This document shows, one piece after another, positions 1 to 8,340 of a stretch of DNA of 38,305 bases (position 1 is its first letter; each line of letters starts with the position of its first letter). Under the pieces are notes generated by a model. It did not search any database and had not been told where the DNA came from. It saw nothing but the letters and a program-made list of their open reading frames with translations. The DNA is from an uncultured Eubacterium sp. (GTDB lineage Bacteria; Bacillota; Clostridia; Lachnospirales; Lachnospiraceae): positions 1 through 38,305 of the forward strand of contig CAKREL010000011.1 in assembly GCA_934317205.1 (NCBI GenBank), in the 5' to 3' direction. Position numbers and translations under genes: made by a program.

Positions 1-145
1 CGTCTCCGCCTGCTGCTGCAACTACAACGCCTGCTGCTGCAGATACGCCAAACTCTTCTTCACATGCTTTTACAAGGTCATTTAACTCTAAAACAGTTAA
101 CTCTTTAATCGCTTCAATAAATTCTGCGGTTGTTAATTTTGCCAT
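1..145 (-). CDS. rplL: 50S ribosomal protein L7/L12, N-terminal part (cut by window edge)
   Basis: The N-terminus reads [20 protein letters not shown], followed by [21 protein letters not shown], which is the dimerisation domain and the Ala-rich hinge start of the L7/L12 stalk protein. The ATG at 145 has a good ribosome binding site (GGAGGTAAA on the minus strand, near 151-159). The gene lies 82 bases downstream of rplJ in the usual rplJ-rplL order, so it is expected to be co-transcribed and controlled by the L10 leader. L7/L12 dimers bind L10 and recruit translation factors to the ribosome. The C-terminal factor-binding domain lies outside the window. Confidence 0.95.
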   Translation of the reverse strand, partial: MAKLTTAEFIEAIKELTVLELNDLVKACEEEFGVSAAAGVVVAAAGGD

Positions 146-227
146 TACTTTTTACCTCCAATTTTTCGATATTTTCATCTTTTAATATTCTAATTTTCAA
201 GCTGCTATTTGCAGCTTCATCACCGGA

Positions 228-788
228 TTACTCTGCCGGTGTCTCTTCTGCTGCCGGAGCTTCCTCTGCTGTCTCTTCAGCAGCTGCTGGCTCGCAGTTT
301 GCAGCGCCACCCTGCTCTGCGATCTGATTGATAACGCGAGCGAAGTTTGTGATCGGAGACTGGATGCTTCCAAGTAATTTGGAAAGAAGATCCTGTCTGG
401 ACGGAATGCTTGCGATTGTCTGCATTCCTGCTGCATCATAATAATCGCCTTCTACAACACCAGCTTTAATCTCAAGAGCCGGAGCTGTTTTAGCAAATTT
501 TGCAAGAATTCTTGCAGGAGCTGTTGCATCTTCTTTTGAGATTGCAATTGCGTTTGGTCCTTCAAGAACCGGTGCAAGTGCTTCAAAATCAGTGCCTTTG
601 AATGCGAAATTCATTAATGTATTCTTATAAACTTTATAAGAAACACCAGCTTCTCTTAATTCTTTACGTAACTGTGTATCCTCAGATACGGTAAGTCCAC
701 GGTAGTCTACAACTACAACAGACTGTGCACCATCGATCTGAGCTGCGATTTCCTGAACGATAGGCTGTTTCAGTTCTACTTTTGCCAC
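228..788 (-). CDS. rplJ: 50S ribosomal protein L10
   Basis: The 186-residue protein begins MAKVELKQPIVQEIAAQI and carries the L10 body (VVVDYRGLTV, YKVYKNTLMNFA). The C-terminal helix that carries L7/L12 dimers is followed by an Ala/Glu-rich tail. L10 is the base of the ribosomal stalk. The family is usually about 165-175 residues, so the extra acidic tail (EEAPAAEETPAE) is a small extension seen in several Clostridia. A strong Shine-Dalgarno (AAGGAGGTGC) precedes the ATG. L10, or its complex with L7/L12, is the expected repressor that binds the leader upstream. Confidence 0.97.
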   Translation of the reverse strand: MAKVELKQPIVQEIAAQIDGAQSVVVVDYRGLTVSEDTQLRKELREAGVSYKVYKNTLMNFAFKGTDFEALAPVLEGPNAIAISKEDATAPARILAKFAKTAPALEIKAGVVEGDYYDAAGMQTIASIPSRQDLLSKLLGSIQSPITNFARVINQIAEQGGAANCEPAAAEETAEEAPAAEETPAE

Positions 789-875
789 GAATCGTGCACC
801 TCCTTCTTAATTTTTGTTTCCTCAGACGAAAACGGGAATCCCTTCACATAGGAAGTACTCACTTTCCATGCTACA

Positions 876-905
876 TAAAAATCCCTCTGTCGCGCAGACA
901 GAGGG
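876..905 (-). terminator. Attenuator hairpin in the rplJ-rplL leader
   Basis: On the minus strand, two perfect 9-base arms (CCCTCTGTC at 883-891 and GACAGAGGG at 897-905) enclose a 5-base loop and are followed by ATTTTTAT. This is a short intrinsic terminator about 90 bases upstream of the rplJ start and just after the L10 leader. Its place between leader and gene fits transcription attenuation: binding of L10 to the leader would favour termination. The U-tract is short, so termination may be partial. Confidence 0.7.
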
Positions 906-906
906 A

Positions 907-1041
907 GAAAAATCTTTTACACAAACATTTAACTGTTTTGTAAATTCCCTCGGCAGGTTCTGCGTTTATGCCACAATGGCACCTGCTGTCTTCGGCAATT
1001 TTGTAATCTTGCGATTACGCACTGTTGCATTTACACGCAAC
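907..1041 (-). ncRNA. L10 leader, autoregulatory mRNA element
   Basis: The minus-strand RNA contains the conserved core of the L10 leader: CCGAAGACAGCAGGTGCC paired with AACCTGCCGAGG (around 947-995), the kink-turn-bearing stem known to be bound by L10/L7-L12. Upstream are a stem with a GCAA tetraloop (GTAATC/GATTAC, about 1002-1017) and a hairpin at the very 5' end (CACTGTTGC/GCAACAGTG, about 1021-1044). The promoter ends just before it and an attenuator hairpin follows, so it should regulate rplJ-rplL by feedback. Confidence 0.85.
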
Positions 1042-1047
1042 AGTGGC

Positions 1048-1076
1048 ATTATATCATTGTATCTTTTTGATGTCAA
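1048..1076 (-). promoter_or_regulatory. Sigma-70-type promoter of rplJ-rplL
   Basis: A consensus promoter on the minus strand: TTGACA (1071-1076), a 17-base spacer, TATAAT (1048-1053). Transcription would start near 1041, at the first base of the L10 leader. It lies just downstream of the rplA stop, so rplJL can be made separately from the upstream rpmG-rplA genes. Confidence 0.9.
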
Positions 1077-1093
1077 CAACAATTCAAAACTTT

Positions 1094-1786
1094 TTACACA
1101 TATTTAGCAGTGTTTAATTTAACACCAGGTCCCATTGTAGAAGTCATTGTTACGCTCTTCAGATACTGACCTTTCAGTGCACTTGGTCTTGCTTTGATGA
1201 TGGCATCCATAAGGGTCTGGAAGTTGTCCGCTAATTGCTCTTCTGTAAAGGATGCTTTTCCAATTGGCACATGGATAATATTTGTTTTGTCCAGTCTGTA
1301 CTCAATCTTACCTGCTTTAATATCATTGATCGCTTTTGTAACATCCATAGTTACTGTACCAGCTTTCGGGTTTGGCATTAAACCTTTCGGTCCAAGTACA
1401 CGTCCAAGACGTCCAACAACACCCATCATATCCGGTGTAGCTACTACTACGTCAAAATCAAGCCATCCTTCGTTCTGGATCTTCGGAATTAATTCCTCGC
1501 CACCTACGAAATCTGCACCTGCTGCCTGAGCCTCGTCTACTTTTGTACCTTTTGCAAATACAAGCACACGAACTGTTTTACCTGTTCCGTGTGGCAGTAC
1601 AACAGCACCACGAATTTGCTGCTCAGCGTGACGTCCATCACAACCTGTACGGATGTGAAGTTCGATAGTCTCGTCAAACTTTGCTGTAGCGTTCTCTTTT
1701 ACAAGTTTGATTGCATCTGCACTTTCATACTGAACTGTTCTGTCGATTTTTTTCGCGCTATCGACATATCTTTTTCCTCTTTTCAT
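1094..1786 (-). CDS. rplA: 50S ribosomal protein L1
   Basis: The 230-residue protein starts [20 protein letters not shown] and carries typical L1 segments ([40 protein letters not shown]). L1 forms the mobile L1 stalk that guides deacylated tRNA out of the E site and binds 23S rRNA; in many bacteria it also represses its own mRNA. The length is as expected and AGGAGG precedes the ATG. The 56-base gap to rplK contains a small GC hairpin (GGGAG/CTCCC, 1813-1828) of unknown role. Confidence 0.97.
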   Translation of the reverse strand: MKRGKRYVDSAKKIDRTVQYESADAIKLVKENATAKFDETIELHIRTGCDGRHAEQQIRGAVVLPHGTGKTVRVLVFAKGTKVDEAQAAGADFVGGEELIPKIQNEGWLDFDVVVATPDMMGVVGRLGRVLGPKGLMPNPKAGTVTMDVTKAINDIKAGKIEYRLDKTNIIHVPIGKASFTEEQLADNFQTLMDAIIKARPSALKGQYLKSVTMTSTMGPGVKLNTAKYV

Positions 1787-1842
1787 GAATTATAACCTCC
1801 TGTGGTTGTATCGGGAGAGGACCCTCCCACTTTTTTCGTTAA

Positions 1843-2271
1843 TTAGTCCTCAGCTACAGTAACACCCATACTTCTTGCTGTTCCCTCGATCATGCTCATT
1901 GCACTCTCTAAAGAAGCTGCATTTAAGTCTGGCATTTTCAGCTCTGCGATCTCTTTGACCTGAGCTTTTGTAATTGTTGCTACTTTAGTTTTGTTCGGTA
2001 CGCCTGAACCAGATTTGATTCCGCAAGCTTTCTTGATCAGAACCGGTGCTGGCGGAGTTTTTGTAACGAAGCTAAAGCTTCTGTCTGCATATACTGTAAT
2101 TACTACAGGGATGATCAGATCACCCTGATCAGCTGTCTTTGCGTTGAACTGTTTTGTAAACTCTACGATGTTTACGCCGTGCTGTCCAAGTGCAGGACCA
2201 ACTGGAGGAGCCGGTGTAGCTTTACCAGCAGGAATCTGCAGTTTGATATATCCTTCTACTTTCTTTGCCAT
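1843..2271 (-). CDS. rplK: 50S ribosomal protein L11
   Basis: The 142-residue protein begins [20 protein letters not shown] and has the L11 signature ([17 protein letters not shown]), the N-terminal Pro-rich thiostrepton-contact region, and the C-terminal rRNA-binding domain ([31 protein letters not shown]). L11 sits in the GTPase-associated centre and is needed for RelA activation. The length matches the family. It follows nusG with a 48-base gap and a strong GGAGG site. Confidence 0.97.
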   Translation of the reverse strand: MAKKVEGYIKLQIPAGKATPAPPVGPALGQHGVNIVEFTKQFNAKTADQGDLIIPVVITVYADRSFSFVTKTPPAPVLIKKACGIKSGSGVPNKTKVATITKAQVKEIAELKMPDLNAASLESAMSMIEGTARSMGVTVAED

Positions 2272-2319
2272 TTGAGATTGCCTCCTTTGAATTTTTCGTA
2301 ATCGTTCCTTTACTTACGC

Positions 2320-2835
2320 TTACATTTTCTTCACTTCTGCGAAACTTATTTCTACCGGTGTTTCGCGACCAAAAAGTTCTACATTGATAGTCACGATCTG
2401 TTTGCTGTCATTCATGCTCTGGATCACACCAACGGTGTCTTTCCAAACGCCACCAATGATCGCAACAGTATCGCCTTCTTTGAAGTCGACTACCACTTTT
2501 TCTTCTTTGATTCCCAACGGTCTCATCTCAGCTTCCGTGAGTGGCACCGGCTTGGATCCCGGACCAACAAATCCGGTAACGCCTCTGGTATTTCTGACAA
2601 CATACCAAGTGTCATCATTCATCACCATATTGATGAGCACATATCCAGGAAACATTTTTTTCTGAACCTGCTTTTTTGCACCGTTCTTCAATTCAACAAC
2701 ATCCTGCATCGGAATTCGAACCTCAAGGATCTCATCCTCCAGATGTCTGTTTTCAATTGTTTTCTCAATGTCTGCTTTTACCTTATTCTCATATCCGGAA
2801 TAAGTATGAACCACATACCAGTTCGCCTCAGCCAT
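2320..2835 (-). CDS. nusG: Transcription termination/antitermination factor NusG
   Basis: The 171-residue protein has the NGN domain at the N-terminus (NWYVVHTYSGYENKVKADIE, FPGYVLINMVMNDDTWYVVR, NTRGVTGFVG) and a C-terminal KOW domain (EGDTVAIIGGVWKDTVGVI). It binds RNA polymerase and modulates pausing and, in many bacteria, Rho action and transcription-translation coupling. It lies between secE and rplK as in most bacteria, with a 20-base gap to secE, so it is part of one transcript. Confidence 0.97.
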   Translation of the reverse strand: MAEANWYVVHTYSGYENKVKADIEKTIENRHLEDEILEVRIPMQDVVELKNGAKKQVQKKMFPGYVLINMVMNDDTWYVVRNTRGVTGFVGPGSKPVPLTEAEMRPLGIKEEKVVVDFKEGDTVAIIGGVWKDTVGVIQSMNDSKQIVTINVELFGRETPVEISFAEVKKM

Positions 2836-2855
2836 AAAAACTCACCTTTGCCTTC

Positions 2856-3071
2856 CTACAGATTTACAAGGAAATCAACACCATACTGGATGCCAAGATC
2901 CAGCACTGCGATAATTGCACCCAGGATTACGGAAACAACAAGTACTGCTACTGTCTGTTTCCCAAGTGACTTTTTGTCCAGCCAGACAATTTTCTGGAAT
3001 TCAGCTTTCAGACCTGTGAACCAGCTCTTTTTCTGAACATCATTTTTCTTGGTTTCTTCCATGTTTGTCAC
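2856..3071 (-). CDS. secE: Preprotein translocase subunit SecE
   Basis: A 71-residue single-span protein with the short SecE form of Firmicutes: a soluble amphipathic segment (SWFTGLKAEFQKIVWLDKKS) followed by one membrane helix (TVAVLVVSVILGAIIAVLDL). SecE clamps SecY in the Sec translocon, which must export the pilins encoded elsewhere in this window. It is located between rpmG and nusG in the standard order. Confidence 0.95.
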   Translation of the reverse strand: MTNMEETKKNDVQKKSWFTGLKAEFQKIVWLDKKSLGKQTVAVLVVSVILGAIIAVLDLGIQYGVDFLVNL

Positions 3072-3089
3072 ATCCTTTGCATCGCCGAA

Positions 3090-3239
3090 TTATTTGGTTT
3101 CTTTGTGTAATGTATGCTTTCTACAGAATTTGCAATACTTGTTTACTTCCATTCTTTCAGGATGAGCTTTCTTATCCTTAGTCAGGTTGTAATTACGCTG
3201 TTTGCACTCTGTGCATGCCAATGTAATCTTTACGCGCAC
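3090..3239 (-). CDS. rpmG: 50S ribosomal protein L33 (GTG start)
   Basis: The GTG at 3239, preceded by GGAGGTGGAAAGTT, opens a 49-codon frame: [20 protein letters not shown], then [20 protein letters not shown], then KHTLHKETK. This is the full length of L33. Two CxxC pairs (Cys9/Cys12 and Cys36/Cys39) mark the zinc-binding form. The gene ends 18 bases before secE and is the first gene of the rpmG-secE-nusG-rplK-rplA unit. It is easily missed because it is short and lacks ATG. Confidence 0.95.
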   Translation of the reverse strand: MRVKITLACTECKQRNYNLTKDKKAHPERMEVNKYCKFCRKHTLHKETK

Positions 3240-3312
3240 AACTTTCCACCTCCATTAAATTTCTTTGCAACTGTCTGTACACAAAAAAATCATGTACATT
3301 CAATTTTAGGCA

Positions 3313-3367
3313 TAAAAAAAAGACCTACTTCCATCGCCCATATACTATAGCATAGGAAGCAAGTCTT
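3313..3367 (-). terminator. Intrinsic terminator of pilus operon 1
   Basis: On the minus strand AAGACTTGCTTCC (3355-3367) pairs with GGAAGTAGGTCTT (3320-3332) over 13 base pairs, two of them G-U, with a 22-base loop, followed by a run of seven to eight T (3313-3320). It lies about 60 bases after the stop of the thioester adhesin gene. The loop contains the -10 element of the rpmG promoter (separate entry), so transcripts starting there lack the 5' arm and should escape termination. Confidence 0.8.
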
Positions 3368-3373
3368 CGTCAA
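3344..3373 (-). promoter_or_regulatory. Promoter of rpmG-secE-nusG-rplK-rplA
   Basis: TTGACG (3368-3373), an 18-base spacer and TATAGT (3344-3349) on the minus strand form a plausible sigma-70-type promoter about 100 bases upstream of the L33 start codon. It is embedded in the terminator hairpin of the upstream pilus operon: the -35 lies just before the 5' arm and the -10 in the loop. Confidence 0.65.
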
Positions 3374-3429
3374 CCTCTTTTTTACTCTTTTTCGAACCCT
3401 ATTGGTAAACTATTGCTATTGTTTGAACT

Positions 3430-6400
3430 CTATTTTTTCTTATTACGCATCATTAACCAGATTCCTGCCGCCACTGCTGCCAAAGCTGCAATCAAAACAA
3501 CATAGATTACCGTTTGTTTTTCACCAGCGACTGGCATATCAAAAGCAATGCTATTATCAATGTTGAATGTCAAATTATAGAAACAATATTTTCCAGCCAC
3601 TTCGTCAAACACAGATTGGTTGATATCAGCACCCTTTGCCTTAATTTCATCCAATGTCATTTCCATCGGCATTGTAACTGTAATGTTATCTTTTAGTAAG
3701 TTCATCCCATCTACAGTTTTTATTTCTGTAATAACATATTTTTGTGCAACAAGATTTTCCCAGAAAATCTTACCATTTTCATCCGTTGTTGTTTTGTATT
3801 CATCCTTTGTTGTTAATCCGACCATTTTAAATGTCACTCCTGATAATGGTCTTTTTGTGCCATCGGATATTTTTTTGTAAATGGTAATAGATCCATTATG
3901 CGCTTCATCATATGCATATACGGATAAATTCGAAGTATCAATCCAGTCATCTGCCTTCTTATTTTCAATGAAAACATGCGCAGTTTGTCCATTTCCATCC
4001 TGCCGGACAATTGTTTTTAATCCAGTTATTACATCTGCTTTTTCATTTACATTTTCCCGGAAGTTCATATACCCTGCTTTTTGGAAATAACGCGGCGCAG
4101 AAACCTCCTTGATGGTATACGTTCCAATCGGATATTGCACGCTTCCATTCGAATATCCGAATAATTTATCTGACGTATAAACTGTCCCATCTTCCATTGT
4201 GTGCGTATTAAGTAAATATTTAGGATTTGAACAAATAAAATATCCATTCTCATCCGTCTGGAAATACCATTTTTTGAATGGCCTTCCATCTGTATTTCCA
4301 TCTGTATTGGCATAATATGCCAGTTCAAATATTGCTCCACCAAGAGATGTATCACCAGGAGCTATCGGCTTCCCACTCTCTTTATCCATTTTTTGCAAAG
4401 TTAATGCAAACGGAGCGTTTCCCGGGATTTCCTTACAGGTGAAAGATGTTGTCTCTTTTGCTTTTACTACTACCTTATGGATTCCCTCATTACCTTCGCC
4501 TAAATTATCTCGGTTTTCTTTGCATAGTTCATAACCTTTTGATGCTATCTGCTCTTTTACATAATAAATGCCCTGATTCAATTTGACGATGTTAGAGTTA
4601 CCACTTTTGTCAGTAGTCAATGTGTCCACTCGATTCTTGTCTGTTTTTGCATCATCCACTGTTTTATAAATTCCATAAACTGCGCCTTCCAGACTATAGC
4701 ATGGATTATCCGTTATAAGAGTTGCGTCTGCAGCTACCTTATTCATACACAGATATCCATTGGCTGACACATCTCTATACTGCACTTCTACTGCCGTTGT
4801 AGTAAGATCGAGTGTCTGCTCCCACACCTCTGTATTGATTTCATATCCATCCGGAGCTGTTATTTCTTTTACCTGCCATTTATGTTTTGTATCTATTTTC
4901 AAAGATTCTACTGCTTTACTTACTTTATCTAATGTCTCAGATTTCGCTTTTAGATATTTTGTAGTCCATTCTGAAATATCAGATACATGTTCCGTACTTA
5001 TGTATTCATCAGTCCATATAGCATCTCCTTTCCAATGGTAACATGCCATTCCATTCTCATCTGTAATAACAGTACCCATTTTATGATCATCCATATATAC
5101 TTCAAACACTGCATCCGCTAAAAATTCTCCTGTATCAGCATCTGTTTTTTCGATATATAAGTCTAACGCTGGAGTTATTTTATCTTTTGCAAAATATTTT
5201 GCATTTAATGTTTTTTCGCCTCCCGCAAACGTAACTTTCACAAATCCTTTTACCCGACTGATCGGAGTATTGATTATGGCAACTGTCTGTTTTCCGGTAC
5301 AAGTATAAATACTCATAGCATCTGCCCCATCATATTTCAATTGGTTATAACCATTGCTTGTATTATCAGTAAAGCTTGTATTTCCGTAGGAATAATGATT
5401 TTTTGTATAACGAATCCAGGCTGTCTTCCCTGTGCATTCTGCTGTAGAAGAAATTGCAATTCCATTATAAGTTCCGTCATATGCATTTGAAACTTTTACC
5501 TTGTCTGAACCAATGACTTTAAATTCTGTAAAAAATCCTGCCACATTATTTTTATCAGCTACAAATTTTGTTTCTCCTGCTGTCGCATAAATCTGAGATG
5601 CATTATAAGACGGAAGTTTTTCATAATCTTCTTCTATCTGCCATACATAAGCGACAGCATTATCTACAGAAGCTTTAGAATTCATATGACCTTGGCTACA
5701 AGTATAACTGCCCTTCTGTCCATTACATAAGATGTAATATTTACCAATACCTTTAGAATTATGTGCAGCAACGTAATGCCATATTACATTTTGTCTTAAT
5801 GCATAAGAACAATATCCATGATGACTATATAATGCTGCTGCAATTTTAACAGCTCTTGTAAGTTTTACAATGTCTGTATAATTCCAACCATAATTGTGCT
5901 TTAACCACAATAGCGGATCGCTGCCATTGTACTCCACATAACCAGGAATAGACGCATTTACCCCAATCGTCATATGCGGTTCGAGACAAAAGGTCCATTC
6001 AGAAGTTCCTGCGTTATCTGTCAAACTGATAAACGATTCTCCACTTGCAACACCTCGCGGATTAACACAGGTAAATACAGCTTTATTTTTTGTCAGAATC
6101 ATATCTTTTCCGAAAGCAGATGTTGTGGCTATTCCGTAGTTATTCATTTTTACAGCCGTTGGAATATCAAAATTTAAATAGTCCATAATTTCTGCTTCGC
6201 TCATATCTGCTGCTTCAGAAATTTGATCAACATCTAAAACAGACTGTTTTTTTGTTGATTCAAATTTTGCATTCACAAAAACATCGTCATATGGCATAGT
6301 AAACATTATTTTTTCAGAAATTTCTTCTATAGACACGTCATTTCCATTTATATCAGTATACGAGATGTTATTTCCGCATGTATCTGTAATTTCTAACTCA

Positions 6401-6681
6401 GAAAGAACATACCCGTCATCACTATTAATGCTTAACACAATCGTATTTCCAGAAAGCAATATTGTATTTTCAGCATTATCCATTACCACCTTTCCGCCAC
6501 TTGTGTCTTCTACAGTAATTGTATGGTATTCAACAGACGGATTCGTTATTATCTCACCAGAACTTTCCGTTTGCACTTCTGCTGCATTTACTTCTTGAAG
6601 TGACACTCCGCTTCCGGAAATAAGCAGCATAAAACAAAGCATTAATGCCATTGTAGCTGACAGGACTCTTTTCTTTTTCAT
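3430..6681 (-). CDS. Thioester-domain surface adhesin with SpaA/Cna-B-like repeats, probable pilus tip or ancillary protein
   Basis: A 1083-residue secreted protein with a signal peptide (about 1-33). Residues 51-141 resemble a divergent InlB B-repeat (YHTITVEDTSGGKVV ... FTMPYDDVFVNAKF). Residues about 200-480 look like a thioester domain: Cys232 in WTFCLEP and Gln297 in LRQNVIWHYV are the likely cross-linking pair of the TQXA-type fold. Four SpaA/Cna-B-like domains follow, starting near 507, 645, 765 and 935, each with the typical start (YIEKTDADTGEFLADAVFEV, ITIYKKISDGTKRPLSGVTF) and a late Glu strand (YVITEIKT). The C-terminus is a sorting signal with the unusual motif MPVAG (1049-1053), a hydrophobic span and RNKKK. 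Such thioester domains can bond covalently to host ligands. It is the last gene of the pilus operon. The gene appears AT-richer by eye than the major pilin gene. Confidence 0.85.
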   Translation of the reverse strand: MKKKRVLSATMALMLCFMLLISGSGVSLQEVNAAEVQTESSGEIITNPSVEYHTITVEDTSGGKVVMDNAENTILLSGNTIVLSINSDDGYVLSELEITDTCGNNISYTDINGNDVSIEEISEKIMFTMPYDDVFVNAKFESTKKQSVLDVDQISEAADMSEAEIMDYLNFDIPTAVKMNNYGIATTSAFGKDMILTKNKAVFTCVNPRGVASGESFISLTDNAGTSEWTFCLEPHMTIGVNASIPGYVEYNGSDPLLWLKHNYGWNYTDIVKLTRAVKIAAALYSHHGYCSYALRQNVIWHYVAAHNSKGIGKYYILCNGQKGSYTCSQGHMNSKASVDNAVAYVWQIEEDYEKLPSYNASQIYATAGETKFVADKNNVAGFFTEFKVIGSDKVKVSNAYDGTYNGIAISSTAECTGKTAWIRYTKNHYSYGNTSFTDNTSNGYNQLKYDGADAMSIYTCTGKQTVAIINTPISRVKGFVKVTFAGGEKTLNAKYFAKDKITPALDLYIEKTDADTGEFLADAVFEVYMDDHKMGTVITDENGMACYHWKGDAIWTDEYISTEHVSDISEWTTKYLKAKSETLDKVSKAVESLKIDTKHKWQVKEITAPDGYEINTEVWEQTLDLTTTAVEVQYRDVSANGYLCMNKVAADATLITDNPCYSLEGAVYGIYKTVDDAKTDKNRVDTLTTDKSGNSNIVKLNQGIYYVKEQIASKGYELCKENRDNLGEGNEGIHKVVVKAKETTSFTCKEIPGNAPFALTLQKMDKESGKPIAPGDTSLGGAIFELAYYANTDGNTDGRPFKKWYFQTDENGYFICSNPKYLLNTHTMEDGTVYTSDKLFGYSNGSVQYPIGTYTIKEVSAPRYFQKAGYMNFRENVNEKADVITGLKTIVRQDGNGQTAHVFIENKKADDWIDTSNLSVYAYDEAHNGSITIYKKISDGTKRPLSGVTFKMVGLTTKDEYKTTTDENGKIFWENLVAQKYVITEIKTVDGMNLLKDNITVTMPMEMTLDEIKAKGADINQSVFDEVAGKYCFYNLTFNIDNSIAFDMPVAGEKQTVIYVVLIAALAAVAAGIWLMMRNKKK

Positions 6682-6706
6682 TTTCCCCCTCCTTACTCCT
6701 TATCCT

Positions 6707-7612
6707 TTACACTGCTTTTCCGTTTTCAAATTCAATATTATTGAATGTTCCACTAAAACTTGTATCAAGTTCACCATTCTTTATGTACCACGTTCCGTTT
6801 TCATTATCCACAGTCCCTGTAAAAGAAAAGTCGATACGACCATTTTCTACATAATACCATTTATTATTTGAGTTCACTGCAAGTCCAGTGTAGGAGGTAT
6901 CCACAATGCCATTTTTCACATAATACCATGCTGTTTCATCATTATATAATCCAGTATTTGGTTTAAATTTTCCTTTTTCAATATATATTTTTTCGTTTTG
7001 TCCTACCAAACCGATATTATCGTTAACTACACTGGTTTTTCTAAAATTTATCAGCCCATTCTCAACATACCAAATACCATTTTCGTTTTCTGCCAAACCA
7101 TTATAACTGCCGTCATACCATCCATCTCTCATATAATAATATGTACCGGAATTTGTAGTGTAGGAACCGGAAATCACTGTTCTATTATCCGTGTATACAC
7201 GTTTTCCATTTGCAATAGAAAAATACCATTTCTGACTATCTACCCAGGTAGTTCCTTTCACGGTAGGATTTACCCAACCACCGTCAACATAGTATGTCGA
7301 ACATGGCCAGTCATATAATCCATATGTCACGAAACTTACTCTTCCATTAAAAACATATCCATATTTAGAACCATTGAATTGTTTTATAACAGCAGAAGAC
7401 ATCGTGCTGTCTTTTTTATAAGTTCCATCCGACATTTTATATGCATACTGGTTATTATCATCAATTCCCTGCTCTACTTTTTCCCATGTAACATTTGCTT
7501 CGTTTGCAAATACCGGAATTGTAGATGCTACAGATAGCATTGCAAGTATGCTGGTTAATGCCAATAACCAAAAGTTCTTTTTTAGAAAAATAATTTTTCT
7601 CATGCGTATCAT
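6707..7612 (-). CDS. Secreted protein with wall-binding-type aromatic repeats, encoded inside the pilus operon
   Basis: The protein is about 301 residues from the ATG at 7612, chosen because AGGAGGAG lies 3-7 bases upstream (7615-7622). An ATG at 7603 and a longer start inside the upstream sortase are less likely. A signal peptide (FWLLALTSILAMLSVASTIP, cut near VFANEA) is followed by repeats of about 20-22 residues with the pattern TGLAxNxNxxWYYVxNGxID (for example TGLAVNSNNKWYYVENGRID, TGTVDNENGTWYIKNGELD). These resemble the choline/glucan-binding-like repeats common in Lachnospiraceae cell-surface proteins. No LPXTG-type signal or C-terminal membrane span is present, so attachment, if any, would be non-covalent. 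I do not recognise a catalytic domain. It sits between a class C sortase and the thioester adhesin. Confidence 0.7.
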   Translation of the reverse strand: MIRMRKIIFLKKNFWLLALTSILAMLSVASTIPVFANEANVTWEKVEQGIDDNNQYAYKMSDGTYKKDSTMSSAVIKQFNGSKYGYVFNGRVSFVTYGLYDWPCSTYYVDGGWVNPTVKGTTWVDSQKWYFSIANGKRVYTDNRTVISGSYTTNSGTYYYMRDGWYDGSYNGLAENENGIWYVENGLINFRKTSVVNDNIGLVGQNEKIYIEKGKFKPNTGLYNDETAWYYVKNGIVDTSYTGLAVNSNNKWYYVENGRIDFSFTGTVDNENGTWYIKNGELDTSFSGTFNNIEFENGKAV

Positions 7613-7620
7613 TACTCCTC

Positions 7621-8340
7621 CTATGAGTCTGTACAATCATATATTTCATCCCGTACACAATAAACTGCATAACGATATCGTCCACCGGAACAATACGGAT
7701 GACAAGTGAGCAGTGTGATCATATCTTTTTCTTCCTGAATTTTTACTTTTTCACTGTCGAAAGGTTCTATCACATCAATACATTCCACACGATAGACCAG
7801 TGTTTCCCACAAATTCGTTACATATACCACATCTCCTGGTGTAAGCTTTTCAATTTCTTTGAAAAATTTATTTTTTTTCCAGCCCCGATGTCCTGCGATC
7901 ACACTATTTGTATTCTTTCCACCAATAGGAACCGATGTACCACCCAACACCGTTGCTCCATACCGCAGATTTTCATCCGAAGCTCCAAGATAGAGTGGGA
8001 GCCTGCAAGCCATAGCCGGAATTTCAATATATCCAAACAAATCATCTTCCATGGCCTGCAGCTGCTTTGGTCTGCATGCTGCTACCTGTATATCCGCAAA
8101 TTCTTTCTGCCCATTTTCATATATTTCTCTGTTATATTGGCAAATTTGCTCCCACAACACACGGTTTTCTCTGCCCTCATTCCCTGGAGCATTTATTTTT
8201 TCTTCCTGAAATTTCTGAATCGTGTCTGCCTGATCCTTTTGTACTTTCAACGCCTGCACTTTCGGAAGAAAAATAGCCAGAATCCCACAAAATATCAGCA
8301 AAATTCCTATTGTCTTTCGAATCCCCCTTACTTTATTCAT
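7621..8340 (-). CDS. Class C sortase, second of pilus operon 1
   Basis: A pilin-polymerising sortase of about 239 residues from the ATG at 8340. This start has GGAGACAGGA upstream and overlaps the preceding sortase stop by 8 bases, which suggests translational coupling. An N-terminal membrane anchor (TIGILLIFCGILAIFLPKV) is followed by the sortase core: IPAMACRLPLYLG, catalytic His in AGHRGW, Cys in TLLTCHPY and Arg in GGRYR. Class C enzymes join pilin subunits by lysine isopeptide bonds. Its substrate among LPRTG (major pilin) and MPVAG (adhesin) cannot be told from sequence. Confidence 0.88.
   Translation of the reverse strand: MNKVRGIRKTIGILLIFCGILAIFLPKVQALKVQKDQADTIQKFQEEKINAPGNEGRENRVLWEQICQYNREIYENGQKEFADIQVAACRPKQLQAMEDDLFGYIEIPAMACRLPLYLGASDENLRYGATVLGGTSVPIGGKNTNSVIAGHRGWKKNKFFKEIEKLTPGDVVYVTNLWETLVYRVECIDVIEPFDSEKVKIQEEKDMITLLTCHPYCSGGRYRYAVYCVRDEIYDCTDS

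Noticed and set aside
814..1107. Plus-strand small open frame in the rplJ leader
   Set aside because: It overlaps the promoter, L10 leader and attenuator, has no ribosome binding site and no recognisable protein features.
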